NCBI RefSeq assembly: GCF_004123295.1
Contig: NZ_SDMK01000004.1
Location: 124,001-188,000 of the forward strand
Length of the DNA stretch: 64,000 nt
Source: Silvibacterium dinghuense
GTDB taxonomy: Bacteria > Acidobacteriota > Terriglobia > Terriglobales > Acidobacteriaceae
Direction of reading: 5' to 3'
Position numbers and translations under genes: made by a program. Shown here one piece after another: positions 17,399 through 25,683 of this stretch (positions are counted from its first letter, which is position 1; the number at the start of each line of letters is the position of its first letter). The notes beneath the pieces were generated by a model. The model was not told the origin of the DNA, ran no database searches, and saw only the letters and a program-made list of their open reading frames with translations.

Positions 17399-17812
17399 TT
17401 AATTGCCAAGCTGAAATTCGTAGTAGTTCTTCTGGTCGAGTGCGGGCTGCAGGCTGATCGAAAGCACGTGATTCGATCCGCCGCCGCTGGAAATGTTCCA
17501 GGAGCTGATCCAACCTTTGAACGCAATGCTGCAAAGCGCATCGGCCTTGCTGTCATCCTGCCAGAACTCAATCTTGATGTCTTTGATCTTGTCGCGGGTA
17601 GGCAGATTCGCAAGATCGAAGAGCTGCTTCACGGTCGTGAATGGGATATTCACGGTGTCATGCATGTCCGCCGAAAAATGGAGTCCGCATATCATCGAGC
17701 CCATAGATGGCATGCCGGAAACACCCGTGTGGCTGGAAATGCCTACATTGGTGCTGAATGCATTCAGCTTCGTGCCATCGATGGTGATGGTGGTATTGGA
17801 TGGATTTGCCAA
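17399..17812 (-). CDS. Hcp-family type VI secretion tube protein, cassette 2
   Basis: Paralogue of the Hcp at 6.1 kb. The TTG at 17812 is preferred: AAAGGGG stands about seven bases upstream, and the product is then 137 residues, exactly the length of its paralogue. The frame extends to 17863 if an upstream start is used. Landmarks are NTTITIDGTKLNAF, MHDTVNIPFTTVKQLFDLAN, DKIKDIKIEFWQDD and FKGWISSWNISSGGGSNHVLSISLQPALDQ. It heads a three-gene set with the RNase A-like toxin and its immunity gene. The likely role is to package the toxin in the tube lumen. Confidence 0.82.
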   Translation of the reverse strand: MANPSNTTITIDGTKLNAFSTNVGISSHTGVSGMPSMGSMICGLHFSADMHDTVNIPFTTVKQLFDLANLPTRDKIKDIKIEFWQDDSKADALCSIAFKGWISSWNISSGGGSNHVLSISLQPALDQKNYYEFQLGN

Positions 17813-18049
17813 ATGAAAGCCCCTTTCGCCTGCGGACGCACCGATCTGCCTGATCCGGGGCACGCCCTTGATCTCAGCGATTTAGGATGCAGACTGGGTG
17901 GGCTGAATCGTGAAATTTGGGAGAATCCCACTGCTCCCACAGGCAGACATCGCAGGCGAAACACAGCCCAAATTCCCACTCCGCGCGAGGCGCAGGTCGG
18001 AAGGAGAGAGGATGCACGCCACCTCATCTCCCATGCGATCTCCCGTACG

Positions 18050-18276
18050 CGTTTTAGGTCGTATCCCCCTTATAGCCACGAGAAAAGGTTGTCATTTCGA
18101 CCGGAGCAGGACAGCGTTATCGTCCTGCGCAGCGGAGAAACCTGCAGTTCTGCCTGGACCGGAGAAGACTGCAGGTTCCTCCGCTGCGTTCGCCTTACGG
18201 CTCACTCCGGTCGGAATGACAATTCGATATATATGTCGCTCATTTTCTGTCTGGCTATAGGAGGATACGCCCTAGT
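18050..18276. mobile_element. MITE-like element, copy 2
   Basis: About 225 bp with the same nested ends as the copy at 9.5 kb. Outer ends: TTAGGTCGTATCCCCCTTATAGCC on the left and GGCTATAGGAGGATACGCCCTA on the right. Inner ends: TTGTCATTTCGACCGGAGC and CTCCGGTCGGAATGACAA. The core repeats GAAACCTGCAGTTC. The right outer end overlaps the stop codon of the HNH gene. The 180 bp between Hcp and this element contain no supported gene. Confidence 0.7.
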
Positions 18277-18916
18277 AGTACAGATACTTCCGCCATTTCT
18301 GGTCCGAGTGGCCGATCATGCGCATGATGTGCCGGCTGGTGTGCAGCGAGAATGGGCGCGGCTCGCGCATCAGCTTCATATCCCTTAACTCGTGAAGTAA
18401 CTGGTTCCCTTTCCGGCGATTGCAGCTGTGGCAGCAGGCCACCAGGTTCTCCCACGTCGATGTCCCTCCACGCGAGCGCGGCAGCACGTGGTCCAGCGTA
18501 AGCTCCGACGAGTGCAGCACGATGCCGCAGTACTGGCAGGTATTGCGGTCGCGCAGCAGGATGTTTTTCCGCGAGAGGGCCCGCGTCTGGTGAGGAATGC
18601 GGCGGTATTCAAGCAGCCGGATCACCGACGGCATCGGCATCCGCGCCCGCGCCGCATGCAGCGTCGCGCCCTGCTCTTCTTCGGTACGCGCCACGCCCTT
18701 CAGCACCAGCACCAGCGCGCGGCGCGCCCCGCAGATATTGATCGGCTCGTAAGAAGCATTCAGCACTAGCACCGGTGTCTGCATGGCGGAGTTGAAGCGC
18801 GCGCGGGATACCGTGCTCCCCACATCATGACCGCGGCCCTCGGCGTGTGAAAGCGTGTGGCACTTGGCGAGTGATTTTTGCTTGCGAGCGTGAATCATAG
18901 CCTTTCCCAGCGACAT
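18272..18916 (-). CDS. HNH endonuclease
   Basis: A 214-residue HNH nuclease. Residues 45-110 form the family's N-terminal module ([28 protein letters not shown]). The nuclease domain follows with a zinc site CQYCG / CCHSCN and the HNH core [13 protein letters not shown] and [24 protein letters not shown] six bases before the ATG at 18916 supports this start, although many relatives begin at the Met 44 residues in. The stop codon TAG is formed from the terminal bases of a MITE-like element. Role unknown; it follows comF on the same strand after 39 bp, so co-transcription is likely. Confidence 0.85.
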   Translation of the reverse strand: MSLGKAMIHARKQKSLAKCHTLSHAEGRGHDVGSTVSRARFNSAMQTPVLVLNASYEPINICGARRALVLVLKGVARTEEEQGATLHAARARMPMPSVIRLLEYRRIPHQTRALSRKNILLRDRNTCQYCGIVLHSSELTLDHVLPRSRGGTSTWENLVACCHSCNRRKGNQLLHELRDMKLMREPRPFSLHTSRHIMRMIGHSDQKWRKYLYY

Positions 18917-18955
18917 CCTTTCCCTCCGTCCTTCGCTTGAGCCTGCCCGGCGCGT

Positions 18956-19927
18956 TCAGCCTCCGAAGCAGAGCCCCTTTCTATCCGCACGCGTTGAGTG
19001 GACCGTTCCCCGCCACACCACCGCGTCTTCCCGCATCTCTTCGGCCGTCGGCTCACGAAAACCTCCCGGTGCATCGCTCTCTGCCGACGCTTCCTCGTAC
19101 CGGATCGCGCCATCTCGCCGCTGCGCCCGCGCCGCCGTTGCCACCCACACCGTCGCCGCGCCGGCGCGCTTCAGCGCCCAGGCACAAGCCCGTGCCGTCG
19201 CCCCGGTCGTATAAATGTCGTCGATCAGCAGGACATCCTGCCCCTCGACCCGCTGCGGCTGGGCAACAAAAAAAGCGCCGCGCAATACGCGCCGGCGCTC
19301 GGATGGGCTCAGACCCGCGAGGCTCTGAGTCGCACGGACCCGTCGCAGGGCTCTCGCAGCGAGCCTCCCTTCCCACTCCGGACGACGCCGGGCCATCCCG
19401 CGCACCACGCCTCGCGCCAGTAACTCCGCCTGGTTAAAACCACGTTGCCGCATGCGCCCGGCATCGAGCGGCACGGGAACCACCGTCATGCGCGCAGGAA
19501 GCCCGGTTTCTCCAGCCAGCCGCGCCGCCACGGCATCGCCCATCCGTACCGCGACCGGCTCCATCCCCTCATACTTCAGCAGATGCAGCAGCGGACGCAT
19601 CGCCCCGTCATACGGCCCATGCGCGATTGCGCGCGTAAACGCAGGCGGCGATACCCGGCACGGGCGGCAAAGCTCGTCCGCAGCACCCTCACGGGGCTCG
19701 CCGGAGAAAGAAAAGCCAAGGCTCTCGCCGCAACGCGAGCAGGCCGGATCATGATGTTCAGGAAGATTGGACCAGCAGGCAGAACAGACCGGAACCCGGG
19801 AGGATTCCGCAAGAGGCTGACCGCAGACCTGGCAGTCGGCGGGAAAAACTACGGAGGTAACACAGTGAAGGATGGTACGGCCCGGCTGAAAACGGTCTGA
19901 GCGGGAACTTCGCAGCACACGAACCAC
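18956..19927 (-). CDS. comF: ComF-family phosphoribosyltransferase-like competence protein
   Basis: A 323-residue protein with an N-terminal zinc-finger region (CQVCGQPL, CSACW, CSRCG, CRPC) and a type I phosphoribosyltransferase fold with VVPVPLDAGRMRQRGFNQAELLARG and the PRPP-binding loop VLLIDDIYTTGATARAC (about residues 228-244). ComF proteins take part in DNA uptake during natural transformation. The last 70 residues beyond the PRTase domain are longer than in classic ComF. The HNH gene follows closely. Confidence 0.9.
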   Translation of the reverse strand: MVRVLRSSRSDRFQPGRTILHCVTSVVFPADCQVCGQPLAESSRVPVCSACWSNLPEHHDPACSRCGESLGFSFSGEPREGAADELCRPCRVSPPAFTRAIAHGPYDGAMRPLLHLLKYEGMEPVAVRMGDAVAARLAGETGLPARMTVVPVPLDAGRMRQRGFNQAELLARGVVRGMARRRPEWEGRLAARALRRVRATQSLAGLSPSERRRVLRGAFFVAQPQRVEGQDVLLIDDIYTTGATARACAWALKRAGAATVWVATAARAQRRDGAIRYEEASAESDAPGGFREPTAEEMREDAVVWRGTVHSTRADRKGLCFGG

Positions 19928-20124
19928 TGCTCGCCAGGCATTCGTCTGGCTTTCGGGAAGTTCGATCGTCAGCCGGTCACGTTGACTGCTGAAGGCGCAC
20001 CTCGCTCGGCGGCGTGCTGGAAGCCGCCGTTGCGTGTGAGTATACGCCCAATCGGTTGCATGGAGAGAAAAAAGCGAAAGGCTATGCCGTATCCCTGCTG
20101 CGACGTAGGATAGCAGTCTGTCAC

Positions 20125-20173
20125 AAAACGGCCAGTTATCAGCGTGAAAAGACTCACCGTTTCACGCTGGCCG
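20125..20173 (-). terminator. Terminator of the EamA transporter gene
   Basis: Read on the minus strand after the stop at 20204, GGCCAGCGTGAAA pairs with TTTCACGC...CTGGCC and is followed by GTTTTG. In plus coordinates the arms are CGGCCAG 20129-20135 / TGGCCG 20168-20173 and GCGTGAAA 20142-20149 / TTTCACGC 20160-20167. Nothing else is seen between 19928 and 20203. Confidence 0.65.
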
Positions 20174-20203
20174 CTTCACCGCTGGCCGTCTTGCGCCTGA
20201 CTG

Positions 20204-21103
20204 CTATCCCCGCCTCCCACGTAGCGTCGCAAACACCCCCAGCACCACCAGCGCGCTGCCCGCAATCTGGACCGCGGCCAGCCGCTCCCCTGCCAACGTC
20301 GCGCCCAAGGCCAGCGCCACCACCGGATTCACATACGCATAGGAGGCCACGCGTCCCATCGGCTCATGCCCCAGCAGCCACACATAGGCGGTAAACGCCA
20401 CAATGGACGCCGCCCCGATCAGGTACGCCATTGCGACCACCACGCGCATGCCGACGGCATGCGGCAGATGCCCCCACTCGCCCGTTGCCGCGGAAAGCGC
20501 AAACAGCATCGCTCCTCCCATCGCCATCTGCCAACCCGCGCTCACCACGCGCGACGCAGGCAGTTGCAGCTTGCGTGACAGCAACGTCCCTAAAGACCAG
20601 CACAGGCAGCCCGCCACGGCTACCAGCATTCCGACGAGAGAGCCCAGCGCCCTGCCCCGTGTGGATTCCCACGTCAGCGTGACGACACCGGCGAAGCCGA
20701 GCACAATCCCCGCCAGCGGCCACGCCGCCAGCCGCTGCGTCCGCAGCAGCCATACCTCGCCGGCAAAGATCCACACCGGGATCGTCGCCGCGATCACCGA
20801 TGCGATGCCCGAAGCAATCCGCTGCTCCGCCCAGAAAAGGCAGGCATAATCGCCCACGAACAGCACCAGCCCCAGCAGCGCCACGCTCCGCCACTCGCGC
20901 CCGCTCAACGCGAACGGCCCCGCAGCCCTGTCTTTTCTCGAGGTCACCAGCGCGAAGCCGAGCAGCAGCACACCCGCGGTGAAAAATCGAAAGGCAGCCG
21001 CGAAGAACGGCGGCACCACCGCCACCACCTCGCGAATCCCAAGGAACGAACCGCCCCACAAAAAGTAGATTGCCGCATAGGCCAGCAGCCTGCGCACCCG
21101 CAT
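20204..21103 (-). CDS. EamA/DMT-family transporter
   Basis: A 299-residue membrane protein with ten predicted transmembrane segments arranged as two EamA repeats. It begins AAIYFLWGGSFLGIREVV and the second repeat has LIGAASIVAFTAYVWLLGHEPMGRVASYAYVNPVVALALG, the characteristic drug/metabolite exporter motif. Family members export amino acids, nucleotides or drugs. The substrate is not deducible. A terminator hairpin lies just downstream, so it appears monocistronic. Confidence 0.9.
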   Translation of the reverse strand: MRVRRLLAYAAIYFLWGGSFLGIREVVAVVPPFFAAAFRFFTAGVLLLGFALVTSRKDRAAGPFALSGREWRSVALLGLVLFVGDYACLFWAEQRIASGIASVIAATIPVWIFAGEVWLLRTQRLAAWPLAGIVLGFAGVVTLTWESTRGRALGSLVGMLVAVAGCLCWSLGTLLSRKLQLPASRVVSAGWQMAMGGAMLFALSAATGEWGHLPHAVGMRVVVAMAYLIGAASIVAFTAYVWLLGHEPMGRVASYAYVNPVVALALGATLAGERLAAVQIAGSALVVLGVFATLRGRRG

Positions 21104-21149
21104 GCGCCGAGCATACCGGAAGTGGTCAGTCGTCAGCTGTCAGTCCCCG

Positions 21150-21495
21150 GGTGCCCCATATCTCGCTTCTGAGACATGGGAAGGCAAGAACCCAGGGTGG
21201 CCCACTCGAGCCTCTTTTGCTCGGGTGGGGAACAGGATTCACCACGAAAGCCAGCGCCGGGGTTCGTCAGCGCCCACCCAAGCGAAGCTTGAATGGGGCA
21301 CCCGCTTCCGTCTCCACCGCGTAGAACCCAATCGCGACCAACGGGAGCACCACGCGAAGCTCAAGGCCCGTGACGGCCAGTCACCACGACCAGCGGGAGT
21401 GCCGAGCGAAGCGATTCGCCCCACGCACAGCGCGACCAAAGGGAGCGGGTGCCGAAGGCAATTCGCCCTGCGCGCAGCAGGCCCGGCGCAGAGCA
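21150..21495. repeat. Mosaic dispersed repeat cluster (type A)
   Basis: Begins GGGTGCCCCATATCTCGC / GAGACATGGG and continues with a second stem around CCCACTCGAGCC / GCTCGGGTGGGG. The recurring blocks GCGACCAACGGGAGC, GACGGCCAGTC and CGCCCTGCGCGCAGCAG follow. No gene is supported in the 390-bp gap, apart from the last bases abutting the phosphatase stop. Confidence 0.75.
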
Positions 21496-21496
21496 G

Positions 21497-22663
21497 CTAC
21501 AGGATCTTCATCAGCAGGCAGGTCACATCGTCATGCTGCGGAGCTCCGCCGACAAAGCGGTCCAGATCCACCATGATCGTCTGCAATAGCGTCGAAGCCG
21601 GCAGCATCGCACCCGCGTGGAGCATCACCTCCAGCCGCGTCTCTCCATACTCCTGCTGCCGCAGATCTTCGGCCTCGGTGAGCCCATCGGTAAAGACCAC
21701 CAGCAGGTCGCCTCCCTCGAGCATCACCTCGCCCGACGCATACGGCACGCCGTCCATGATGCCGAGCGGCATCCCGCCCGCGTTCAACCGTTCGATCGCT
21801 CCCGCCCGTCGCCGCAGGATCGGGTTGTTGTGCCCCGCATTCACATACGTCAGCCGCCGCGTTGCCGGGTCATACTCGGCGATAAACGCCGTCGTGAACC
21901 GCCGCCCGTTCTGGCTGTTGCTGCACGCATAGCGATTCATCCGCTCCACCAGCGTCGTCAACGGACCATATGTAGCGCTCAGCGTCTTCAAGCTCGCCTG
22001 GAAGGTGGCCATCAGCATCGCCGCGGGCACGCTCTTACCTGCCACGTCGGCCACGGCGATCAGATACGTCGCCTCGCCGGCTCCCTCGCGCAGCCGCGCG
22101 AAGACATCGTAATAATCCCCCGCCACCGTATTCGCAGGCCGCGTGGTAAAGGCGATCTCCGCGCCCGGCACCGCCGGAGGCTGCGCCGGCAGCAGCCATT
22201 CCTGAATCTCCTTGGCAATCTGCAGGTCGCGCTTCATCACCACGCGGTCGCCCACCTCCAGCACCAGCAGCGCGAACATCAGCAGGCCGCCGTAAAAGTG
22301 GAAGTCGAGCACGAAGGCCTTCATCTCGCCATGCGATGTCTCATACTGCCACTCGCCGCCGGGCAGAAAAATGAGCACCAGCGCCACCAGCAGCAGCACG
22401 CGCCGCGCCGGCGTCAGCTTCTCGACAATCGCCCAGAAATACTGCCGCAGCACCGAGGCCACATGCTTGCTCTGCGAAACGCCCTCACCCCGTGTCGCAT
22501 TCACATCCTTCGAGTACAGCCGGTAGCTCGAGGTCGCATCGCGCCGGAACTGCTTCCACATCTCGCTGAGCGCCATGCCCTCGGTCACACGCTTCCAGAA
22601 GCGGTCGGCGCGCGACTGCTGCGGAGGCGGTGGCGCCATCGGCCTTTGTGGCGGATACCCCAT
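21497..22663 (-). CDS. Membrane-associated PP2C/SpoIIE-type serine phosphatase
   Basis: A protein of about 388 residues from the ATG at 22663. The frame is open to 22753, but that extension translates repeat sequence and is rejected. A Pro-rich start is followed by two membrane segments (VLLLVALVLIFLP and GLLMFALLVLEVG) and a SpoIIE/RsbU phosphatase domain. The metal-site and core motifs are GDYYDVF, IAVADVAGKSVPAAMLMA, YVNAGHNNPILRR, DLLVVFTDGLTEA and GAPQHDDVTCLLMKI. Such enzymes dephosphorylate anti-sigma-factor antagonists in partner-switching circuits. No antagonist or kinase gene is adjacent. Confidence 0.88.
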   Translation of the reverse strand: MGYPPQRPMAPPPPQQSRADRFWKRVTEGMALSEMWKQFRRDATSSYRLYSKDVNATRGEGVSQSKHVASVLRQYFWAIVEKLTPARRVLLLVALVLIFLPGGEWQYETSHGEMKAFVLDFHFYGGLLMFALLVLEVGDRVVMKRDLQIAKEIQEWLLPAQPPAVPGAEIAFTTRPANTVAGDYYDVFARLREGAGEATYLIAVADVAGKSVPAAMLMATFQASLKTLSATYGPLTTLVERMNRYACSNSQNGRRFTTAFIAEYDPATRRLTYVNAGHNNPILRRRAGAIERLNAGGMPLGIMDGVPYASGEVMLEGGDLLVVFTDGLTEAEDLRQQEYGETRLEVMLHAGAMLPASTLLQTIMVDLDRFVGGAPQHDDVTCLLMKIL

Positions 22664-22675
22664 GCAACACAGGGT

Positions 22676-23066
22676 ATAGGGAATAGGGTGTGGGGTATAG
22701 CTCTTCTCGCGCCTGCACGCCGGGTGCCCCACCCATGACAGGCAGTTGGTCATGGGTGGGTCTCACTCGAATCTCAAAATCAAGTGCGCCTAAAGAAGAC
22801 GGGTGCCCCACATCTCGTTCTGTTCGAGATGTGGGTTCGCAGGATGCCAGCATTGGGAACTCGTGCTTTCCCACATCTCAAAATCGAGATGTGGGGCACC
22901 CGTTTTTGCCTCCGCCGCAGAGAACCCGGATCGCGACCAGCGGGAGCGCCACGCGAAGCAATTCGCCCCACGCGCAGTGGCGACCAGCGGGAGCGGAGGC
23001 CGAAGGCTGAAAGCCGCGCGAAGCGGATTGCCTGGACGGCCAGTCCCGCGAGCAGCGAAGGAGTTG
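22676..23066. repeat. Mosaic dispersed repeat cluster (types A and A2)
   Basis: Contains a 14-mer relative (GGGTATAGGGAATAGGGTG) and the A2 stem GGGTGCCCCACCCATGACAG / TCATGGGTGGG. Two A palindromes follow in opposite orientation (CACATCTCGTTC / GAGATGTGGG near 22810 and CCCACATCTCAAAATCGAGATGTGGGGCACCC near 22870). The GCGACCAGCGGGAGC and CCTGGACGGCCAGTCCC blocks close the cluster. The OPT transporter frame is open through this region but is not expected to be translated there. Confidence 0.8.
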
Positions 23067-23108
23067 ATACACTCACCCTTCGCACTGAACTATCTGGAGA
23101 ATCTTCGC

Positions 23109-25301
23109 GTGTCTGCTCAACCCGATTTCCAACCCTTCGTTCCCGCCACCGAGACGCGACGAGAGTTCACCGTCCGCGCCGTCCTCCTCGGCGCCATCTT
23201 CGGCATTCTCTTCGGAGCCGTCACCGTCTATGTCGGCCTCCGCGCCGGGCTCACCGTCGCCGCGTCCATCCCCATCTCGGTGCTTTCCATCTCGGTACTG
23301 CGCGCGCTCGGCAAGGCTTCCATCCTTGAGAACAACATCGTCCAGACCACCGGCAACGCGGGCCAGTCCATCGCCGCCGGCGTCATCTTCACGCTGCCCG
23401 CGCTCATCTTCCTCGGCTTCGATCTCGAGTACACGCGCATCTTCATCCTCGCGCTGCTCGGAGGATGGCTGGGCGTGCTCTTCATGATCCCGCTGCGCCG
23501 CCAGCTCATCGTCGAAGAGCACGGCAACCTTACTTATCCCGAAGGCACGGCCTGCGCCGATGTGCTCATCGCCGGCGAGAAGGGCGGGTCGTTCGCAAGC
23601 CGCGTTTTCTTCGGCCTCGGACTCGGCGCTCTCTACACCCTCTTCCAGAATGAGAACCTGCTCGGCGCGTGGCCCGGCACTCCGAACTATGAACCGAAGT
23701 GGCTGCCCGGCTCGGCCATCCGCGCCGATGCCACGCCGGAGTATCTCGGCGTGGGCTACATCATCGGCCCGCGCGTCGCAGGCGTGCTCATTGCGGGAGG
23801 CGTCTTCTCCTGGCTGGTCGTCATGCCGATGATCCACTTCTTCGGCGTGCACGTACCTGGTGCGGTCTACCCCGGCACCGTGCCCATCGCGCAGATGTCC
23901 CCGTCCGATCTGTGGAGCACCTACGTGCGCCCCATGGGCGCGGGAGCCGTCGCCGCAAGCGGCCTCATCACCCTGCTCAAGACCACGCCAACCATCTTTG
24001 GTGCGTTGCGGGGCACGCTCACCGCGGGCGCAAAGACCATCAGCAAGAATGTGACGGCGAAGCGCACCGAGCACGACCTGCCCATGGGCGTGGTCATCGG
24101 CGGAAGTCTGCTGCTCGTCCTGCTGATGTTCCTCTTCCTCACGCTCAAGCCCGTACCCGGCGCGCAGGTGGGCTGGCTCGCGAACCTCGCCGCTTCGCTG
24201 CTGGTCGTCCTCTTCGGATTTCTCTTCGTCACCGTCTCCTCGCGCATCGTCGGCCTCATCGGCAGCTCGGCGAACCCCATCTCCGGCATGACCATCGCCA
24301 CGCTGATGGCCACGGCCGCCATCTTCCTCGTCAAAGGCTGGACCGCTCCCGCCTTCGGTGCGCTCGCCATCACCATCGGCGGCACGGTCTGCATCGCCGC
24401 GGCCAATGCGGGCGATACCTCGCAGGATCTCAAGACCGGCTTCCTCGTCGGCGCAACGCCGTGGAAGCAGCAGCTCGCGGTGATGATCGGCGTCGGCGTC
24501 TCCGTCTTCTCCATCGGTCTCACCCTCAACGCCATGAACAAGGGCCTCGAAACCTTCAAGCCGATGAAGGCGCCCATCGCACTCAGCCTCTCCGCGCTGC
24601 CCTCCGGCGTGCAGATCCAGCAACAGCACTTCGCGCGCCCGCGCATCGAACTCACCGAACCCGGCAAGCCAAATCACTTCGTCGACAGCTCGCAGTACGT
24701 GCTGCTCAACGCGCTCGGCTCGCCGACACTTGCCGACGGCAAGTACCTCTACAACCCCTCCAGCGGCAACATCGAAGTGCAGTGGTCGCAGGGTATCGGC
24801 AGCGAGAAAGCCGCAGCACCGCAGGGGAGATTGATGGCCACCGTCATCAACGGCATCCTCTCGCGCAAGCTGCCCTGGGGACTCGTCCTGCTCGGCGTCT
24901 TCCTGGTCATCGCCGTCGAACTGCTCGGCATCCGGTCGTTATCCTTCGCCGTGGGAGCCTATCTCTCCATCGGCACCACGCTCGCCATCTTCGTCGGCGG
25001 CATCATGCGCTGGATGGTCGATCGCGCCGTAGCCAAAGCCGGCGGGGATGCCTCCGAGACCGAGAGCGAAGTCTCGCCCGGCTCGCTCTACGCCAGCGGA
25101 CTCATCGCCGCCGGCGGCATCATGGGCCTCTGCGGCGTTTGCCTCAAGCTCTACGAGGCCGCGCGCGGCACCGAAGTCCATCTCTGGTTCGCACCCGGCT
25201 CCGGCCCGTACAACATTCTCAGCCATCAGCCTGTTTCCGTTGCGATGTTCGCGCTGCTCGCCTTCTCGCTCTACTACTTCGCCCGCAAGCCGCTGAAGTA
25301 G
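23109..25301 (+). CDS. OPT-family oligopeptide/metal-chelate transporter
   Basis: A 730-residue membrane protein when started at the GTG at 23109, which has GGAGA eight bases upstream; the 102 residues before it are translated repeat. About 14-16 hydrophobic segments are visible. OPT signatures include TVYVGLRAGLTVAASIPISVLSISVLRALG, the NIVQTTGNAGQSIAAGVIFTLPALIFLG motif and TYPEGTACADVLIAGE. The N-terminal NAGQS region lines the substrate path in this family. Bacterial OPT proteins import peptides or siderophore-type chelates. It stands alone between repeat clusters. Confidence 0.9.
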   Translation: MSAQPDFQPFVPATETRREFTVRAVLLGAIFGILFGAVTVYVGLRAGLTVAASIPISVLSISVLRALGKASILENNIVQTTGNAGQSIAAGVIFTLPALIFLGFDLEYTRIFILALLGGWLGVLFMIPLRRQLIVEEHGNLTYPEGTACADVLIAGEKGGSFASRVFFGLGLGALYTLFQNENLLGAWPGTPNYEPKWLPGSAIRADATPEYLGVGYIIGPRVAGVLIAGGVFSWLVVMPMIHFFGVHVPGAVYPGTVPIAQMSPSDLWSTYVRPMGAGAVAASGLITLLKTTPTIFGALRGTLTAGAKTISKNVTAKRTEHDLPMGVVIGGSLLLVLLMFLFLTLKPVPGAQVGWLANLAASLLVVLFGFLFVTVSSRIVGLIGSSANPISGMTIATLMATAAIFLVKGWTAPAFGALAITIGGTVCIAAANAGDTSQDLKTGFLVGATPWKQQLAVMIGVGVSVFSIGLTLNAMNKGLETFKPMKAPIALSLSALPSGVQIQQQHFARPRIELTEPGKPNHFVDSSQYVLLNALGSPTLADGKYLYNPSSGNIEVQWSQGIGSEKAAAPQGRLMATVINGILSRKLPWGLVLLGVFLVIAVELLGIRSLSFAVGAYLSIGTTLAIFVGGIMRWMVDRAVAKAGGDASETESEVSPGSLYASGLIAAGGIMGLCGVCLKLYEAARGTEVHLWFAPGSGPYNILSHQPVSVAMFALLAFSLYYFARKPLK

Positions 25302-25379
25302 GCCGTATCGCCCGGGCGCGGGACGCGTTTGTCTCGCGCAACGGAGGGATCTGCGGTTTGCCCGCACCGGCAGGCAATC

Positions 25380-25430
25380 GGGTGCCCCACGTCTCGCGTC
25401 CGAGACGTGGGAAACTCTGTCGGATGCAGA
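25380..25430. repeat. Type A palindrome copy
   Basis: GGGTGCCCCACGTCTCGC followed by GCGAGACGTGGG-like inverse sequence (CGTCCGAGACGTGGG) and CTGTCGGATGC. A single stem-loop without the accessory blocks. The remaining 250 bp before the S53 gene show nothing certain. Confidence 0.75.
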
Positions 25431-25683
25431 GACACCCCATCCCCTGAACCCTGCCCTTATTTGCAACCATTACAGCTACAAATCTGCGCAGGTGACCAAA
25501 GGACATGCAACCTCTGGTGCCGCTTTTCGCGCATTGTCCCATTGCGAAGCAGAAATTTTCCATGCTAATGTGGCCGGCACATTCACGCGCCGGTCCCGCG
25601 ACCCGCTCTGTGTCCTGCTCCCATCCTTGCCCCGCGGCTCTGGCTACTTGCTGTCACAATTCCGAACCCAAGGACCCCCCGCC

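Noticed and set aside
22664-22753. N-terminal extension of the PP2C phosphatase
   Set aside because: The added residues are repeat-derived (14-mer and A2 stem).
22803-23108. N-terminal 102-residue extension of the OPT transporter
   Set aside because: It translates the type A repeat cluster; the GTG at 23109 has a good ribosome binding site and starts the conserved protein.
23073-24677. 534-residue open frame antisense to the OPT gene
   Set aside because: Its composition (Glu/Asp/Gly/Arg-rich) is the typical complement of a GC-rich coding strand, and it has no recognised domain or leader.
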